Below are positions 35,806 through 49,728 of a stretch of DNA of 64,000 nt, piece by piece. Every line of letters begins with the position of its first letter. The stretch's first letter is position 1. Origin of the DNA: Piliocolobus tephrosceles (taxonomy: Eukaryota > Chordata > Mammalia > Primates > Cercopithecidae); NCBI RefSeq assembly GCF_002776525.5, contig NC_045441.1, positions 111,440,325 to 111,504,324 of the forward strand, written 5' to 3'. The notes under the pieces are model-generated. The model was not told the origin of the DNA and did no database searches. It saw only the letters and a list, made by a program, of their open reading frames with translations. Position numbers and translations under genes: made by a program.

Positions 35806-36989
35806 TTGCTTCTGATCTCTAATATCTTATGGTGTCCAAAGAACATGTTGAATATTTTAGAGCCCTCTCACAACTGAACTGAAGAAGCTCTTTGCTAATC
35901 TCTGGGGATACTTGGGAGTCTGGTACTGATTAGTCATCATGATAAAGATGATACGAGTTAGTGACCTATAATGGGCTAATGAGCTTTTTAACTTCAAAAT
36001 TCCCCTGGCAACAGTAGGGCCAGCTTGCTTACATTGCTTAGAGAGAAGCACAGTGATATATTAATCAGGTTTAACCAGTTACAAAGGCTGGCTTGGTTAT
36101 GTGACCAATGAGGCATAAAATGCTCTAATGAAAACTTTTGTCTGAGTTTTTCTAAAATTAGGATTCCTTACATATTTGATAATTCATAATTCAGAGAGGA
36201 CGCGGTCGTGCTTTAGAGAAAAAAAAAAAAAAAAAAGCATGCTGAGAAGCTGCACCTGGAAATCTCTCAGGTCCTACTCTGTTTGTGCCTTCCTTTTTCT
36301 GTTGTACCTACTTGTACTGTTTACCTTTATTAAAGCCTTATATTAGTTTGTTCTGTGGTGTCTTGTGAGACCTTTCGATTATCTGACCTGTGTAATCATT
36401 GTAGTTGGTGCTATTGGCAGACATTTTGAAATAATCATTGATCATAATTTAATAAAGGTAAAAGTTTTATTTGAGAGAGGAAAAGTTGAGGATGGCAGAT
36501 TAAGATTGTGGATCCTTTGTTGCGACGTTTGCCTGCCTGGTAATACCTGAGGTGACTACAATCAAGCATCATGATCACCGATGAGCATAAAAGCATATTG
36601 ATATTACCTGTAATTAGTTACCTGTTATTTGGTAATTCCAGAGCCAGAAAAAAATTTTATTGGATCACACACACACAAAAATCAAATAAAGGCAAAATCA
36701 GGGTGCCTTTGACATTTTATTCTGTTTTAGCAAAGTAAAAGGAAAAAAAAGACCAGACAGAGCTTACAAGAGCCACCATTATGACTCCTGATAGATTAAT
36801 CCTGTAAGGAAAGTATGTGATTCCTTAATGGAGTTAGCAAGTTCTCTGTTTTGATCAGAATGTGATCAATGTCTAACAAAAGTTACTCAAAATATTTTAC
36901 AGGTTGGAGGAGGAGGAAATTAAAAGATGACTAAAATATAGGAATATTGATTTTAAGAGTTAAGTCATTTGTATATTACTATTAACCAC
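35806..36989. other. Unassigned sequence, possibly ERV-derived in part
   Basis: An A18 run lies near 36218-36235. The block about 36250-36375, with 'ctttattaaagcc' and 'tctgtggtgtcttgtgagac', looks like the end of an LTR on the plus strand, but I cannot delimit it. No gene is seen. Confidence 0.35.
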
Positions 36990-37225
36990 CTTATGAAGGA
37001 AATAAAAATATTTCCCTGAAAATATACTTCTTCAACATATTTTGAGATGGCTGTTCAGAGAGCCAGCAAACAGAAGGAGTCCTGCAAAGCTGTCTTTTGT
37101 CGGGGAGATTTGCACCTGTAGAGAAAATCTGCGTTGATGCAGTCAGGTTTTCTCTGAGGTCTTCCCTTGATCCCATTTTTCTGGATCTAGAAAAAATTGA
37201 GAGTCTGACACTTTTAAAGGCCTGG
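36990..37225 (+). mobile_element. Class I ERV fragment, plus orientation
   Basis: It contains 'tgtcttttgtcggggagatt', 'ctgtagagaaaatctgcg' and 'tctgaggtcttcccttgatc', matching 35500-35700 in reverse and 38240-38440 more distantly. An A22 run follows at about 37226-37248. Confidence 0.55.
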
Positions 37226-37359
37226 AAAAAAAAAAAAAAAAAAAAAAAGGAAAGCAACAGCAACAAAAGATTACCATCTATTCTTTCTGAGGGATGCTAC
37301 CTGTGAGATGTTATCTATATAATAAAGTGGCTATGTTGTCTGGGGTATATACCTTGGGG

Positions 37360-38160
37360 TTCATCTTCAAGTGTTGCCAGGAAAATTTAGGATATGGAAA
37401 CACATGAGGAGTTTAAGAGCAGAGGTCTAATACACAGAAGAGAAGAGAAAGAGAAACAGCTCTCTGTAGAGAAAGGAGTTTCCGAAGGATAAAGGACTGG
37501 CTGGTGGTGAATGCATGGTATTTTGTATTCCAGTTTGAGGAGGCAGTTTACATAGGGCTTACAAAATTGGTTTAATCAGGTATGAAGTTTATATAGCGCA
37601 TGGGGAAGGCTGGTAGCCCCTCTCTCATCTTATCGTGCAAATGGACTTTCCATTTAATTGGCACCATCTTGTCTGCTCCTTAGAGTACACATGGCTGACA
37701 AAGAGAAGAGAAGATGGAGCTGCCATCTTGAACATGTCTAGTTCCTAGTTCCTGATGGTATTCACCTGTGCAAGCTCCCAGTTTGCTTGTTTATGTCTGC
37801 AGCTCAAATTTACAGGATTCCGTTTGTTAGAAAATGATTTGGGGCTGATTTTCATTAAAAAGAAAGCCTTCCTGCACTCCCATACCCAGAGTATCTGCCT
37901 AAGTGATTTCTTTCTAAATCCTGTATTATTATGACCATCTTTGCTAGCCAGGCCTCCTTTTCTCCTTCTCCCATAACCTATTTTATCATGATCCAAATCC
38001 CTGTTCATTCTATTATCTAAACATGGTATATAAGCTTCTGTACCACATTGGGGGTTGGGAGTCATCACTGTGCTTCTCTCTGAGGACTAAGCTCTGATTT
38101 TTTTCTTATCTTGCCCAAATTCCTGTCTAAGGAATCTGGGGAGCCATGTCCAACAAACCA
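37360..38160 (+). mobile_element. LTR-like region with a TATA-type element
   Basis: Near 38025-38070 'catggtatataagcttctg' is followed by 'gtgcttctctctgaggact', which looks like a TATA box and start of R of an ERV LTR on the plus strand. The left half (37360-37740) is also LTR-like but its orientation is unclear. Call based on general LTR layout only. Confidence 0.4.
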
Positions 38161-38239
38161 TAAATTCTCTTCAAATGGGTTTTATTTAACCCTATATATT
38201 GTGACTTACTTTCCATTCTGACTCTGGTATAACATTACA

Positions 38240-38800
38240 TGACAAAGAAGAAAATAAAAATATTTTACCCCAAAGCATATTTCTTTGTCATATCTTGAAA
38301 TGACCCTGGAAAGCCATCCTATGTGGGGAAAATTTTACGTCTGTAAAGAATCTCTATTAACATAGCTAGATCTTTTTATTCCAGGACCTCCCAATCCTCA
38401 AGAGAATAACTGAGAGTCTAGCACCTTTTGAAGGTCGAGTAGGAAACATTTGTCATCTATTATCTCTAAGGGCAGCCCAAATGAGACTTCAGAAAAACTT
38501 TAATCTCCACAATCTTTAATCTTAACCCGAACATTTCCTTTCAATTGATTCCAGGTCTTTAGAAAAACTCAGCCAATTGTCAAACGGAAAATGTTTAAAT
38601 TTACCTACAACCTGGTCCAATCTCTCTCAAATGTGTTTGACTGATGTCTCATGCCTCCCTAAAATCTGTAAAACCAAGCTGCATCCTGACCACCTTGGAC
38701 ACATGTCCTCAAGACCTTCTGAGGGCTGTGTCACAGGTCGTGGTCCTTCATATTTGGCTCAGAATAAATCACTTCGAATATTTTACAATCTGACTCTTTT
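38240..38800 (+). mobile_element. Class I ERV LTR
   Basis: The left part, 'catcctatgtggggaaaatt' and 'gtctgtaaagaatctc', resembles 36990-37225. The right part, 'gatgtctcatgcctccctaa', 'gtaaaaccaagctgc' and 'ctgagggctgtgtcac' with an 'aataaatc' element, matches the fragment in ERV-B at 29790-29940. This gives a nearly whole LTR of that family. Confidence 0.6.
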
Positions 38801-40559
38801 CATTGATATTTCTCATGTGCATGTTAATAAATTTGTAATTTTTTCCTTCAATTAAACTGCCTTTTTTGAGTTGATTTTTACCTTCAGAGGGCAAATGAGA
38901 AGTTTTCTCTTGGCCAGTACTCACGAATCCCTACTGAAAGATATTTCATGAATGGGAAATCAAGGTGCTATTTTGCTTGCATTATACATTGCCAGATAAA
39001 AGGGCATACTTTGTCTTAATCAGCATTGTTAGCTGCAGGTTTTGAACACGTGTCAGAGGGGAAAGGTCTTTGTCTGTTAATTTATATAAATGTAGGAGTG
39101 CATAACACATGCCCTGAAAATGGGATTGTCCGACTTTATTCTTAGATAATTAATAAAATAATAATAATTTGGCTGATATGCTGAAAATGTAAACAATTTT
39201 GAATTGATTATATGGTGATTATCTTTATCATATGGTGATTATACGGTGATACTAAAGCTTATTCTGTTTATCCTGATTCTATGACTTAGATTCAAATAAT
39301 GCCTGATGCTGAGATAAAGGTGCTCCGACCACCAGGAATCCTCCTTATCTTCTTGGGGAAACAAAATGACGTGAGCTATGTGGTCAATGAAACTGTGCAT
39401 GGATATCACAGATAGGTTTAAATGATGAGAAAAAGATTACTCTTATTCAAACCAAAGGAAAAATGAGAGATGTAAGAAATCTCAGGTCAATTAAACAAGG
39501 TGAAAATATTTAGGGGACTGATTTTAACTTTAAATGGCATAAAAGAGAGGAGATAGATGGAATAGCTAGGAGAGGAGGAGTTCTGGTTTCCCTGCCAACT
39601 TGGAATAATGAGAGGTCCAGGGCTTTTGGCACAACCTTTATTTCAAAGGGAGCCTGAATCTGTTTGCATTTGTATAGGTAAAATGGCCTGGGAGTAATAA
39701 AGGCATTTCACTGGAATTGCTGAAAAATAGTGCTCAATGAATTTTAAATCTGCTAATGAAAAGTAGAAGGGCAACATCATTAAATTAGGAGAAAATGGTG
39801 AGACAATTGTAAAAGGCTCTTGAGTAACAAACTGGCTCATAGTAAGAATTTATTGACGGAAGTTTTGTATGGCTATTGTCTTACCCTTACCAGATATATT
39901 ATTGGGATGAGTGTCATGTCTAAATGGGAGTTTGCTTATTTATCGAAACCATTGAAAATGTCATGATGCAAGTCTGCCTTTCTTACTTTTGTATTTGGAC
40001 ATGCTACACAGGAATCTTTAAAATTATCTAAGCCCACTAAAAAAGTTAATTTAAATAACGTAGGATACCTGGGGGCATAGCATATTTTCAGTTTAAAGAC
40101 ATATTAGATTAAGGTGTATTAGAAATGTCTCTTGTTTAATCATCCAGCATGACTTGTTTCAAAAGCTGATAGATTCTGGAGATCTACTGCAAATTATACA
40201 ACTTTCAATATAGTAATAAATACCACTGAGCATCAGCCATGTCCACTATATATTAGCCGTTTAAGCTGTGAAATAATTTAAGGGAGATTGGTATTCTGTG
40301 CTTGATTTGACTAATATTCTCCTTTTCATACCTATTTTAGAAGAAAGTCAAACTCTATTTACATTCATTTGGATGGTCCCAATATTTACTGCACTCCCAC
40401 AGCTCTATTTACATTTTTATATATATATCATCACAAACTGAAAAATAGAAACATAGATTTTTTAAGTTAATTAGAAAACACTGCCAGTCATTATATCGAT
40501 GGTTTAACATAAATATCTCAATATGGAAAACAAGATAATGTAAATTTCAAATTTTTGTT
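38801..40559. other. Unassigned sequence
   Basis: No gene or repeat is recognised. The direct triplication 'atatggtgatta' near 39210-39245 is a short local duplication. Confidence 0.5.
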
Positions 40560-41695
<1,136 letters not shown>

Positions 41696-41785
41696 GGATG
41701 TCTCTATATTAATTCTTACAATTACCTGAAAATGAACTTTAATTTTAAAGTTTACTTTTAAGTCTGAAAAAAAAAAAAAAAAAAA
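41696..41785 (+). mobile_element. L1M 3' end, segment 2
   Basis: This is the final part of the L1 3' UTR after the Alu, ending in an A run of about 18 bases (41766-41784). Confidence 0.75.
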
Positions 41786-42034
41786 CAGACAAAAAGTACT
41801 CTGAGTTCTATTCTTAGCAAGCACAGGTTGCCTTGGAACTTAAATGAGCCAAAGCACAACTAAGGCCTTTGGGATATTATGATTCCCAGCCTCAAATAAC
41901 TTTGCTACATGCAGGCAGGCTGAGTGCAGCCTTTAGAAATAACCTCGTAACTGCCAGTCAGTGGTGACCACCGGGATTTTGGACTAGGAAATAACAGGAT
42001 AATAAAGTACACTTTCAACTATGATACTAAAAGG

Positions 42035-42394
42035 TGTATTAGTCCGTTCTCACTCTGTTATAAAGAACTGCTCGAGACTGGGTAATTTATAAAGGAAAGA
42101 GATTTAATTGACTCATTTCCACATGGCTGGGGAGGCCTCAGGAAACTTACAATAATGGCAGAAGACTAAGGGGAAGCAAGGACCTTCTTCACATGATGGG
42201 AGATGAGGAAAGTGCCAGCAGGGTAAATGCCAGACACTTATAAAATCATCAGATCTCATGAGAAAACACACCACCAGCACGAGAACAGCATGGTGGAAAA
42301 CAGCTCCCTGTGATCCAATCACCTACCTCCGTCAACACCTGGGGATTATAATTGAGATGAGATTTGAGTGGGGACACAGAGCTAAACCATATCA
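42035..42394 (-). mobile_element. THE1-type MaLR solo LTR
   Basis: It runs from 'tgtattagtccgttctcac' to 'ccatatca' on the plus strand, 360 bp, the usual THE1 length. AAGG on both sides (42031-42034, 42395-42398) fits the short target duplication. Confidence 0.92.
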
Positions 42395-43936
42395 AAGGCA
42401 TCTGTTGCCCTGTATAGGCATTAGTTGATAGTGCTCCTACTTTTGAAGATGAAATTACTTTGAAATCTGAAATTTCTATGATGTCCTGCATTAACCACTT
42501 CAAGAGGAAAAGGAATGTACATATGTGCCTCTTTATTAAATAGAAATGATATAACCAAGAATATGCAACAGTGTGACCTATTTTGGTACTCACTGAATGT
42601 CTTAACAGATTGAATATAAAAACATGCTTTTATATATTTTTGACATATTTTTAAGCCTACATTATATTCCACCAAGGAGTTACCTAAACCCATAAACAAA
42701 TGAGCCCCTGGCTATAATCAGTTTTCAGAGGATTACAAATGAGCAACATGGAGGTAGCTCAAAGTCAAGGGGTGGTACTCATTCTGGAAATCAGCTGCAC
42801 TGCCACCTGTTGGTGGTTGCAGTATCACTGAAGGGAGAAAAGATAAATCCCCTCAGGGACCAGAGGTGGGTTGTGCTCCTTGCAGCGTAAGAGAAACTAG
42901 ATAATAATAGTAGTGATTTGATGTGAACTTTTACTATTTCTTTAACTATTGTTAATAGTTATTTATATTTGCCAATTATTGCAAGAGGTCTCCAAAATGG
43001 GCTTATATGGCTGAAAGATAAAAGGAACCCCAATATGGGACAATATGTTATGGAAACTTTGTGGAATTGGAAGGAGAAATTCACAACGAGTCAAAGCAAT
43101 TCTTTATTCAAAGAAGCTCCTTCTAAATTCAGAATGGAACTGTAAACAAGTGGGTACCCTCATTTGTTGTCTGTGAGTGGCCTCTTGGGTATATGAGAAG
43201 AGTAGACAGCTAAGAATTCAAGCAATACAAAACGAGCAGGAAAAACATATATTCCAATTATTTCCTCAGAAGCTTGAAATAAGACTCACTATTGATTTTT
43301 TTTTTTTTTTTTTTTTTCCAACAAGAATCTCAGAGACTAAAAGCATCTGTAGGCCACTCACTGAAAATATAAAGTGTCAGTGCTGGCCCTCAGTTTGCAG
43401 TGGATTAAATCGGCCAATTACCCACAGCTTCAAGTGAATAATAAAGAATCTTATTTGGAATAGATACTTATTCAGAGTTTAGATTTGCATATCCAGCAAT
43501 GGAAGTAAATTCCTCTAAAATAGTTAGAGGCCTACAAGCAGAAAATATTATTTACATTTGGAAATGACAGCCTATTTTATTGTACTGCAGGAAAATATTA
43601 GGCTGTGAAGCATTATATAGAACCATCTTATTATGCCTTGCATCTATAATTCAGTGGACTGATTAAAATTGAGATTTGGTAATCAAAACATGTGCCTACA
43701 AATTTAGGGTGAAACAAGTGACTAGGGGTGATAGATTCCACAATTGAATATATGTGTTACAATGCAGCATGTATGGAAATAGAGGGGTAAATGAATTGTG
43801 GAGATATTTTGGGGAAGACAGAACAGAATATGTAGGATACTTTAAAGAAACATAAACTGGTTTTCTGTTTTAAAATTGTTTTCTTTCTCTCTGACTCACC
43901 CTGTACTCCTGCAACTTGAACTGTATTTAAGAGTAC
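42395..43936. other. Unassigned sequence with a T22 run
   Basis: No gene is seen. A pure T run lies at 43296-43317 with no Alu or L1 body next to it. Frames of 86-114 codons at its left edge lie antisense to the THE1 LTR or are unsupported. Confidence 0.5.
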
Positions 43937-44312
43937 TGTATCAGTCTGTTTTAATACTGCTATAAAGAACTACCCAAGACTAGGCCATTTATAAAAGAAA
44001 GAGGCTTAATTGACTCACAGTGCAGCATGTGTGGGGAGGCCCCAGGAAACTCACAATTATGGCAGAAGGCAGAGGGGAAGCAAGGAAACTTCACCACAAT
44101 GTGGCAGGAAGGAGAAGTGCTAGCAGGGGAAGTGCCAGATGCTTATAAAACCGTCAGATCTCGTGAGACTCATTTATTATAATGAGAACAGCATGGGGAA
44201 AACTGCCCCCGTGATCCAATTACCTCCATCTGGTCCTGCCATTGACATGCAGGGATTATGGAGATTAAAATTCAAGATGAGATTTGGATGTAGATACAGC
44301 CAAACCATATCA
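43937..44312 (-). mobile_element. MaLR (THE1/MSTA-type) 3' LTR
   Basis: It starts 'tgtatcagtctgtttt' and ends 'aaaccatatca', 376 bp, and is followed on its right by its internal region, so it is the 3' LTR of a minus-strand element. Confidence 0.9.
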
Positions 44313-45875
44313 TTCCACCCTTGGTCCCTCCCAAATCTCTCATCCTCACATATCAAAACACAGTTATGCCATTCCAACATTCCCCTAAGGTCTTAACTCA
44401 TTCAAACATTAACTCAAACATCTAAGCTCGTAGTCTCCTCTGAGACAAGGCAAGTCTCTTCCTCCTATGAGCCTGTAAAACCTAAAGCAAGTTAGTTACT
44501 TCCTAGATACAATGGGCATATAGATATTGGGTAAATACACCCATTACACATGGGAAAAATTGGCCAAAACAAATGGGCTATGGACCCCACGCAAGTCCAA
44601 AATTCAAAAGGGCAGCCATTAAACCTTAAAGTTCCAAAATTATCTCTTTTTACTCCATGTCTCACATCCAGGTCATGCTGAGGCAAGCAGTGGGCTCCCA
44701 AGGCCTTGTAGAGCCCTGCCTCTGTGATTTTGCAGGGTAAATCCCCCCTCCAGCTGCTTTCATGCACTGGCATTGACCGTCTGCAGCTTTTCCAGGCACA
44801 GGGTGCAAGCTGTCAGGAGATCTACCATTCTGGGTTCTGGAGGAAAGTGGCCCTCTTCTCACAGCTCCACCAGGCAGTAGTACCTCAGTGGGGACTGTGT
44901 TTGGGGACTCCAACACCATATTTCCCCTTTGCACTACCATAGTAGAGGTTCTGCGTGAGGGCTTTGCCCCTGCATCATACTTCTGCCTGGACATCCATGC
45001 ATTTCCATACATCTTCTGTAACCTAGGTGGAGGTTCTCACATCTCAACTCTTGCCTTCTGCTCACTCATAGGCCCAACACCATGTAAAAGCCACCAAGGC
45101 TAGGGGCTTGCACCCTCTGAAGAAACAGTCCAAGCTGTACCTTGGCCTCTTTTGGCCACTGCTAGAACTGGAGCAGCTGGGACGCAGGGCTCGGGGCTCC
45201 ATGTCCTGAGGTTGCATAGATCTGGTGGGGGCGACCTGGGCCTGGCCCATGAAACCATTTACCCTCTTAGGGATCCAGACCTGTGATGAGAGGGACTGCT
45301 GTGAAGGTCTCTGACACACCCTGGAGACCTTTCCCCATTGTTTTGGTGATTAACATTTGGCTCCTTGTTACTTATGCAAATTTCTGCAGCCAGCTTGAAT
45401 TTCTCCCCAGAAAATGATTTTTTTCTTTTCTGTCACATCATCAGGCTGCACATTTTTAAAAGTTTTATGCTCTGCTTCTTCTTTAATGCTTTACCACTTA
45501 TAAATTTCTTCTGCCAGATACCCTAAATTATCTCTCTCAAGTTCAAAGCTTCACAGATCTCTAGGGCAGGGGCAAAATACCACCAGTCTTTTTGCTAAAA
45601 CATAACAAGGGTCACCTTTGTTCCAGTTCCCAAGAAGTTCTTCATCTCCACCTGAGACCACCTCAGCCTGAACTTCATTGTCCATATTACTATTAGTATT
45701 TTGGTCAAAGATATTCAACAAGTGTCTAGAAAGTTCTAAACTTTCTCACATCTTCCTATCTTCCTCTGAGCCCTTCAAACTGTTCCAACCTCTTCCTATT
45801 ACCCAGTTTTGAAGTGACTGTCACATTTTCAGGTATCTTTATATCAGTACCCCACTCTTTGCAGTGCCAATTTAC
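44313..45875 (-). mobile_element. MaLR internal region
   Basis: About 1.56 kb, the usual length and layout of THE1/MST internal DNA. Minus-strand frames 44492-44773, 44662-45012 (116 codons) and 45062-45319 (85 codons) overlap in different frames, so a former longer gag-like frame is broken at least twice. No protease, RT or integrase is present, as is usual for these non-autonomous elements. Plus-strand frames here are antisense shadows. Confidence 0.85.
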
Positions 45876-45934
45876 TCTATTAGTTCATTTTCATATTGCT
45901 ATAACAAACTACCCAAGACTAGGCAATTTATAAA
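45876..45934 (-). mobile_element. Truncated 5' LTR of the same MaLR
   Basis: Only the first 59 plus-strand bases of the LTR ('tctattagttcattttcata' onward) remain before an abrupt switch of orientation. Confidence 0.8.
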
Positions 45935-46034
45935 TGCTACTTGTATAGCCTTCAGAACTGTGGACCAAATAACTCTTTTTAAAATAAGTTCCCCGACCTC
46001 AGGTATTTCTTTATAGCAACACAGACTAAGGCAG
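45935..46034 (+). mobile_element. MaLR LTR 3' end in opposite orientation
   Basis: It contains 'gccttcagaactgtggacca' and 'ctcaggtatttctttatagc', the 3' end of a MaLR LTR read on the plus strand. It abuts the minus-strand fragment, so two LTR ends face each other. Confidence 0.75.
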
Positions 46035-47456
46035 TGGATAAGCCAACATTGACCAAAACAGTCTAAAAGAGACCTGAGTGAAAGTGTTACAAAATTAGTA
46101 GTAGTAGGACAAACTGAATTAGTCTTTATGAAAAGAGACACAATGAGGCAAAACTTTTAATCCTTTATTAGATGCTTAGAAAGGATATCATTTTAGGAAG
46201 AAAAGAAAGGAAAACAAGTGGCTTGGATAAATAGTGCAGGTTTAGAAAAATAAATAAAGCAAACTGAAGAGCTAATTAGACACCATACTCAGAAATAAAA
46301 ATAGGAAAGAGCATACATGCTGAAACAGAGATGCTCTATTTTGTGCTCCTAGAGATGAAAAGGAGAAAAATCAATAGTCTGAGATCTTGACAGTGGAAAC
46401 TTAAGAAATAAGCTTGTGGTACCCTAAGCTATGGGAATTCATAAATGGAGAATGCAATTTACATAAGCGCTCTCTAAGACTCCACACATAAACAAAAACT
46501 GGACATACAAAAATATTGCTTGGGAAGGGAAGCCTATTAAAATTGAATGAAATTTTATTGAGGAGAAGTTAGGTATTATTTCAAGCTAAGTTATGTTGGT
46601 AACCATTGCCAGCACCTTCTTGCATTGTAAAAAAGGGAACATGTTTATGCCTACCGAAGACTTGGAATCCATAATTACTGAAATTTGGTCATCCTTGGTT
46701 TAAACTGCAATCCATGATAACATTGTCATATGTGTAAGGCTGCTTTCATTGGAAGCTGAGAACATATTAGTGTGATTAGCTTACTCTAATTCATAAAATA
46801 ATCGCTACTTTTTACAATACTGTTTTAATTGATAGTACTATTTTTAACATTACCCATGATAATAGTAGCACATATATTGTCAAACATATTCCTCATCATA
46901 TGTCTTTAGTTTTTAATTATATAAGATCTCTTTGGTAGTTTTATTTTGAGAAATCCTCATGTTTTAATTAACGTTGCAGACTTTCCTAAGTTACTGTATT
47001 TTTTAAGTTACTGTTTGTTTTTTCCTTTTTTAAAACTAGTAATGATTTAATTAGAGAGATTAGTTAGTTAGAGAGATTATGCCTGCTTACTTAGAATATA
47101 TAACACTTGTCATTGGGGAAAGTAAGATACATCTCAAGAAGTTTTTCTGGATCAGTAGATTGAGGCACATCAACAGTGTTAATACTCAAATAGGTGGCAT
47201 ATTTTTGTTCGTATGTTATTTTGTTGCATATCACACTTCTCATCTTTTTAAAATTTCAGTTACAATGACTTTTGAATTGGTAATTAAAAAAAATATTCTG
47301 CATCATTATAAGAACCCTTCTCATTTTATTAAAAATATGTTCAGTATTGATTTATGTGGATTTTCACATTCCAGTTTATTATCATTTTAAAAGTATATGA
47401 AATATGACTGAAAGGTTTATAACCAGGACACAGAATTTAAATGAGACGAAAGAGTG
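46035..47456. other. Unassigned sequence
   Basis: AT-rich, no gene. A 103-codon plus frame (47079-47390) has no recognised motif and an unremarkable composition. Confidence 0.5.
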
Positions 47457-47845
47457 TGTCAGACTGTTTTTGCATTTCTATAAAGGAATTATCTGAGACT
47501 GGGTAATGTATAAAGAAAAGAGGTTTAGTTGGCTCATGGTTCTGCAGGTTTTACAGGAAACATGGTGCTTGCATCTGCTGGGCTTCTAGTGAGGCCTCAG
47601 GAAGCTTACACAATTATGGCAGAGCATAAGCAGAAGCAGGCTCCTCCCATGGCAAATGCAGGAACAAGAGATGAGGCAGGGTGTGGGGGACAGGTGAGCT
47701 CACTTATCACCAAAAGCATAGCCCAAGGCATTCATGAGGGATCCACCTCCATGATCCAAATATCTCCTACCAGCTCCCACCTCCAACACTGGGGATGACA
47801 TTTCATCATGAGATTTGGGTGGAAACAAATACCCAAATTATATAA
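47457..47845 (-). mobile_element. MST-type MaLR solo LTR
   Basis: It runs from 'tgtcagactgtttttgcatt' to 'cccaaattata' on the plus strand, with 'gagactgggtaatgtataaa' and 'cattcatgagggatccacc' inside. It is more decayed than the copies at 42035 and 43937. The plus-strand frame 47529-47798 is antisense to it. Confidence 0.85.
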
Positions 47846-49204
47846 AACAGCATTTTTGAAACTGAGTTCTCTTTATTCAGGAACTGAAGAGAATAATACA
47901 GAGACCAACACTTGTGCCTTTTTCCTCACAGCCACATCATTTGTTAAATGTGAAAGTACACTCATTAAGTCGGTCATTTCTCTTGCTTGCCTTTCAATAA
48001 TTCTTCCTTAGGAATACATCCATATTTTTGAGAAATTTTGATCAAGCTTATCCTTTAACTCATTTGTGTGATTAGTTTAAAATGTTTTCTCTGCTCTGAT
48101 TTGCTTTTATTTGGTTTAAACTATTCATATTTTTGCTCCCAGGTTATTACTGAGTGGAGTGAAATATCTTCTAAAGCAAATTCCTAATTCTTTATGATCT
48201 TTGAGAAAAATCAGTTAGGTTCAAATATATAAAACTAGTCTGCCCGGTTTGAATTTCTAGTGCATTTTTTTTTTTTTTTTCTCATTCAAGTACTGATTTT
48301 CCTGGTGATTTCTAAACTGTATCATGGACATCTTGGCCATTATGTTGAAAGACTCTGTCTCCTACTTAAATATTTTACTTCGGCAGTTATCCTGTCTTGG
48401 TTTAGCATACAAGATTTACCCTAGCTTCTTGTGCTGGGGCCTCAGGGACAATGTGATTTCTAAAGGTTTTGCGGTGATGCTTTTGGTCTGTGAGGTATGT
48501 CTGGTGCTGCTGGGGCTTTCACTTGCTGTGGTAGAGGAGCACTTCCCAACTGAGCTCTTGTTGTGGAAGGAGCAAGAAGAAATGAGCCCGTGTTATCAGG
48601 AAACCATGAAACTTCTAGGGTAAGAAATAATTTAATCCTTATGAAATTTAAATGATTTATATAGCTATTTCATATATTTCACCAAATGAACATCTGTTTG
48701 TCCAATGTATGTTTGAATATTTATTGTTAGTAACTGACATAAGACGTTGTGTGTATTCATGTGTTTACCATCATAAATTTGCTTCAAGAATAAAACAGTG
48801 AAAAAAGGGTAAAGAAAGGTAGCCTCTTGCACAACCAGTGTTTGACAACATAAGGTGTAAAAGTAGTAAAAGTAGAAGTTATTTAAGGTGTAAAAGTTAT
48901 TTGATTTAAAACTTTAAATCCAAAAAAAAAAAAAAATACTGAGGTAATTTATCTGAATTAGGAGAGGTAGTATATCTAAATATCCATGTCTAGGACTTAG
49001 AATCATTTGCCTTACTGAATATTCAGAGGTAGAAAGTACCTTAAGTTATTATTATTTTTGCCAGGTGATTGCATTGCACAGTTCTAGTTGAGAACTAGCG
49101 TAGTGGACAAGGGTTTTAGTCATCTCTCACATATACAGAACATTCTCTTTATCACTTAGATATTTGAGCAAATAATAAAACAATAAGATAATTGCTATAT
49201 TTGT
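47846..49204. other. Unassigned sequence
   Basis: A T run lies at 48267-48280 and an A run near 48922-48936. The 99-codon plus frame 48324-48623 is hydrophobic and Leu-rich, with no recognised family and no start or splice evidence. Confidence 0.45.
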
Positions 49205-49652
49205 TTTGTGTGGCTCTTCTAAAAAATTACCTCAAATTTAGTGGTTTAAGGCAGACAAAATTTATTCTTTCACAGTTCTAGAGGCCAAAATTCAAAATCC
49301 ATTTCATCAAACCAAAATCAAAGTGTTGACAGGGCTGCACTCCCTCTGGAAGTTCTAGGAGGAAAATTCATCCCTTGCACATCCTAGCTTCTAATGGTTG
49401 CCAGCATTCCTTAACCCGTGCTGCATCGCTCCAGCCTCTGCCTCTGTGGCCCCATGTACATCTTCTGAGTGTACAATGTTCACCTGCCTCTCTTACTAAG
49501 GGCATGTGTGATGACAATTGGATATCACCCAGATAACCCGAATAGTTTTCTAATTTCAAAAGCCTTATCTTTACCACATGTGTAAAGACCCTTTTCCAAG
49601 TAAGGCAATAATCACAGTTTCCAAAGATTTAGATGTGGATATCTTTCACAAC
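49205..49652 (-). mobile_element. MLT1-type MaLR LTR
   Basis: The order 'tttattctttcacagttcta', 'tgacagggctgcactccctc', 'tcctagcttctaatggttgc' and 'gtgtaaagacccttttccaa' fits an MLT1 LTR in minus orientation. Limits are approximate. Confidence 0.75.
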
Positions 49653-49728
49653 CCTTATTCCTGTCTGAAAACTGCTTTTAACTTTTCATGTGTAGGAGTA
49701 AGAACAAGAATTAGGAAACTCAAAACTG

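Noticed and set aside
38025..38045. TATA-like 'ggtatataagc' considered as a host gene promoter
   Set aside because: It sits in an LTR-like region with an R-type sequence after it, and no downstream exon is recognisable.
47529..47798. 89-codon plus-strand frame
   Set aside because: It is antisense to an MST-type LTR and follows its sequence throughout.
48324..48623. 99-codon Leu-rich hydrophobic frame considered as a membrane protein
   Set aside because: T-rich DNA readily gives hydrophobic frames, and no motif, splice or promoter evidence supports it.
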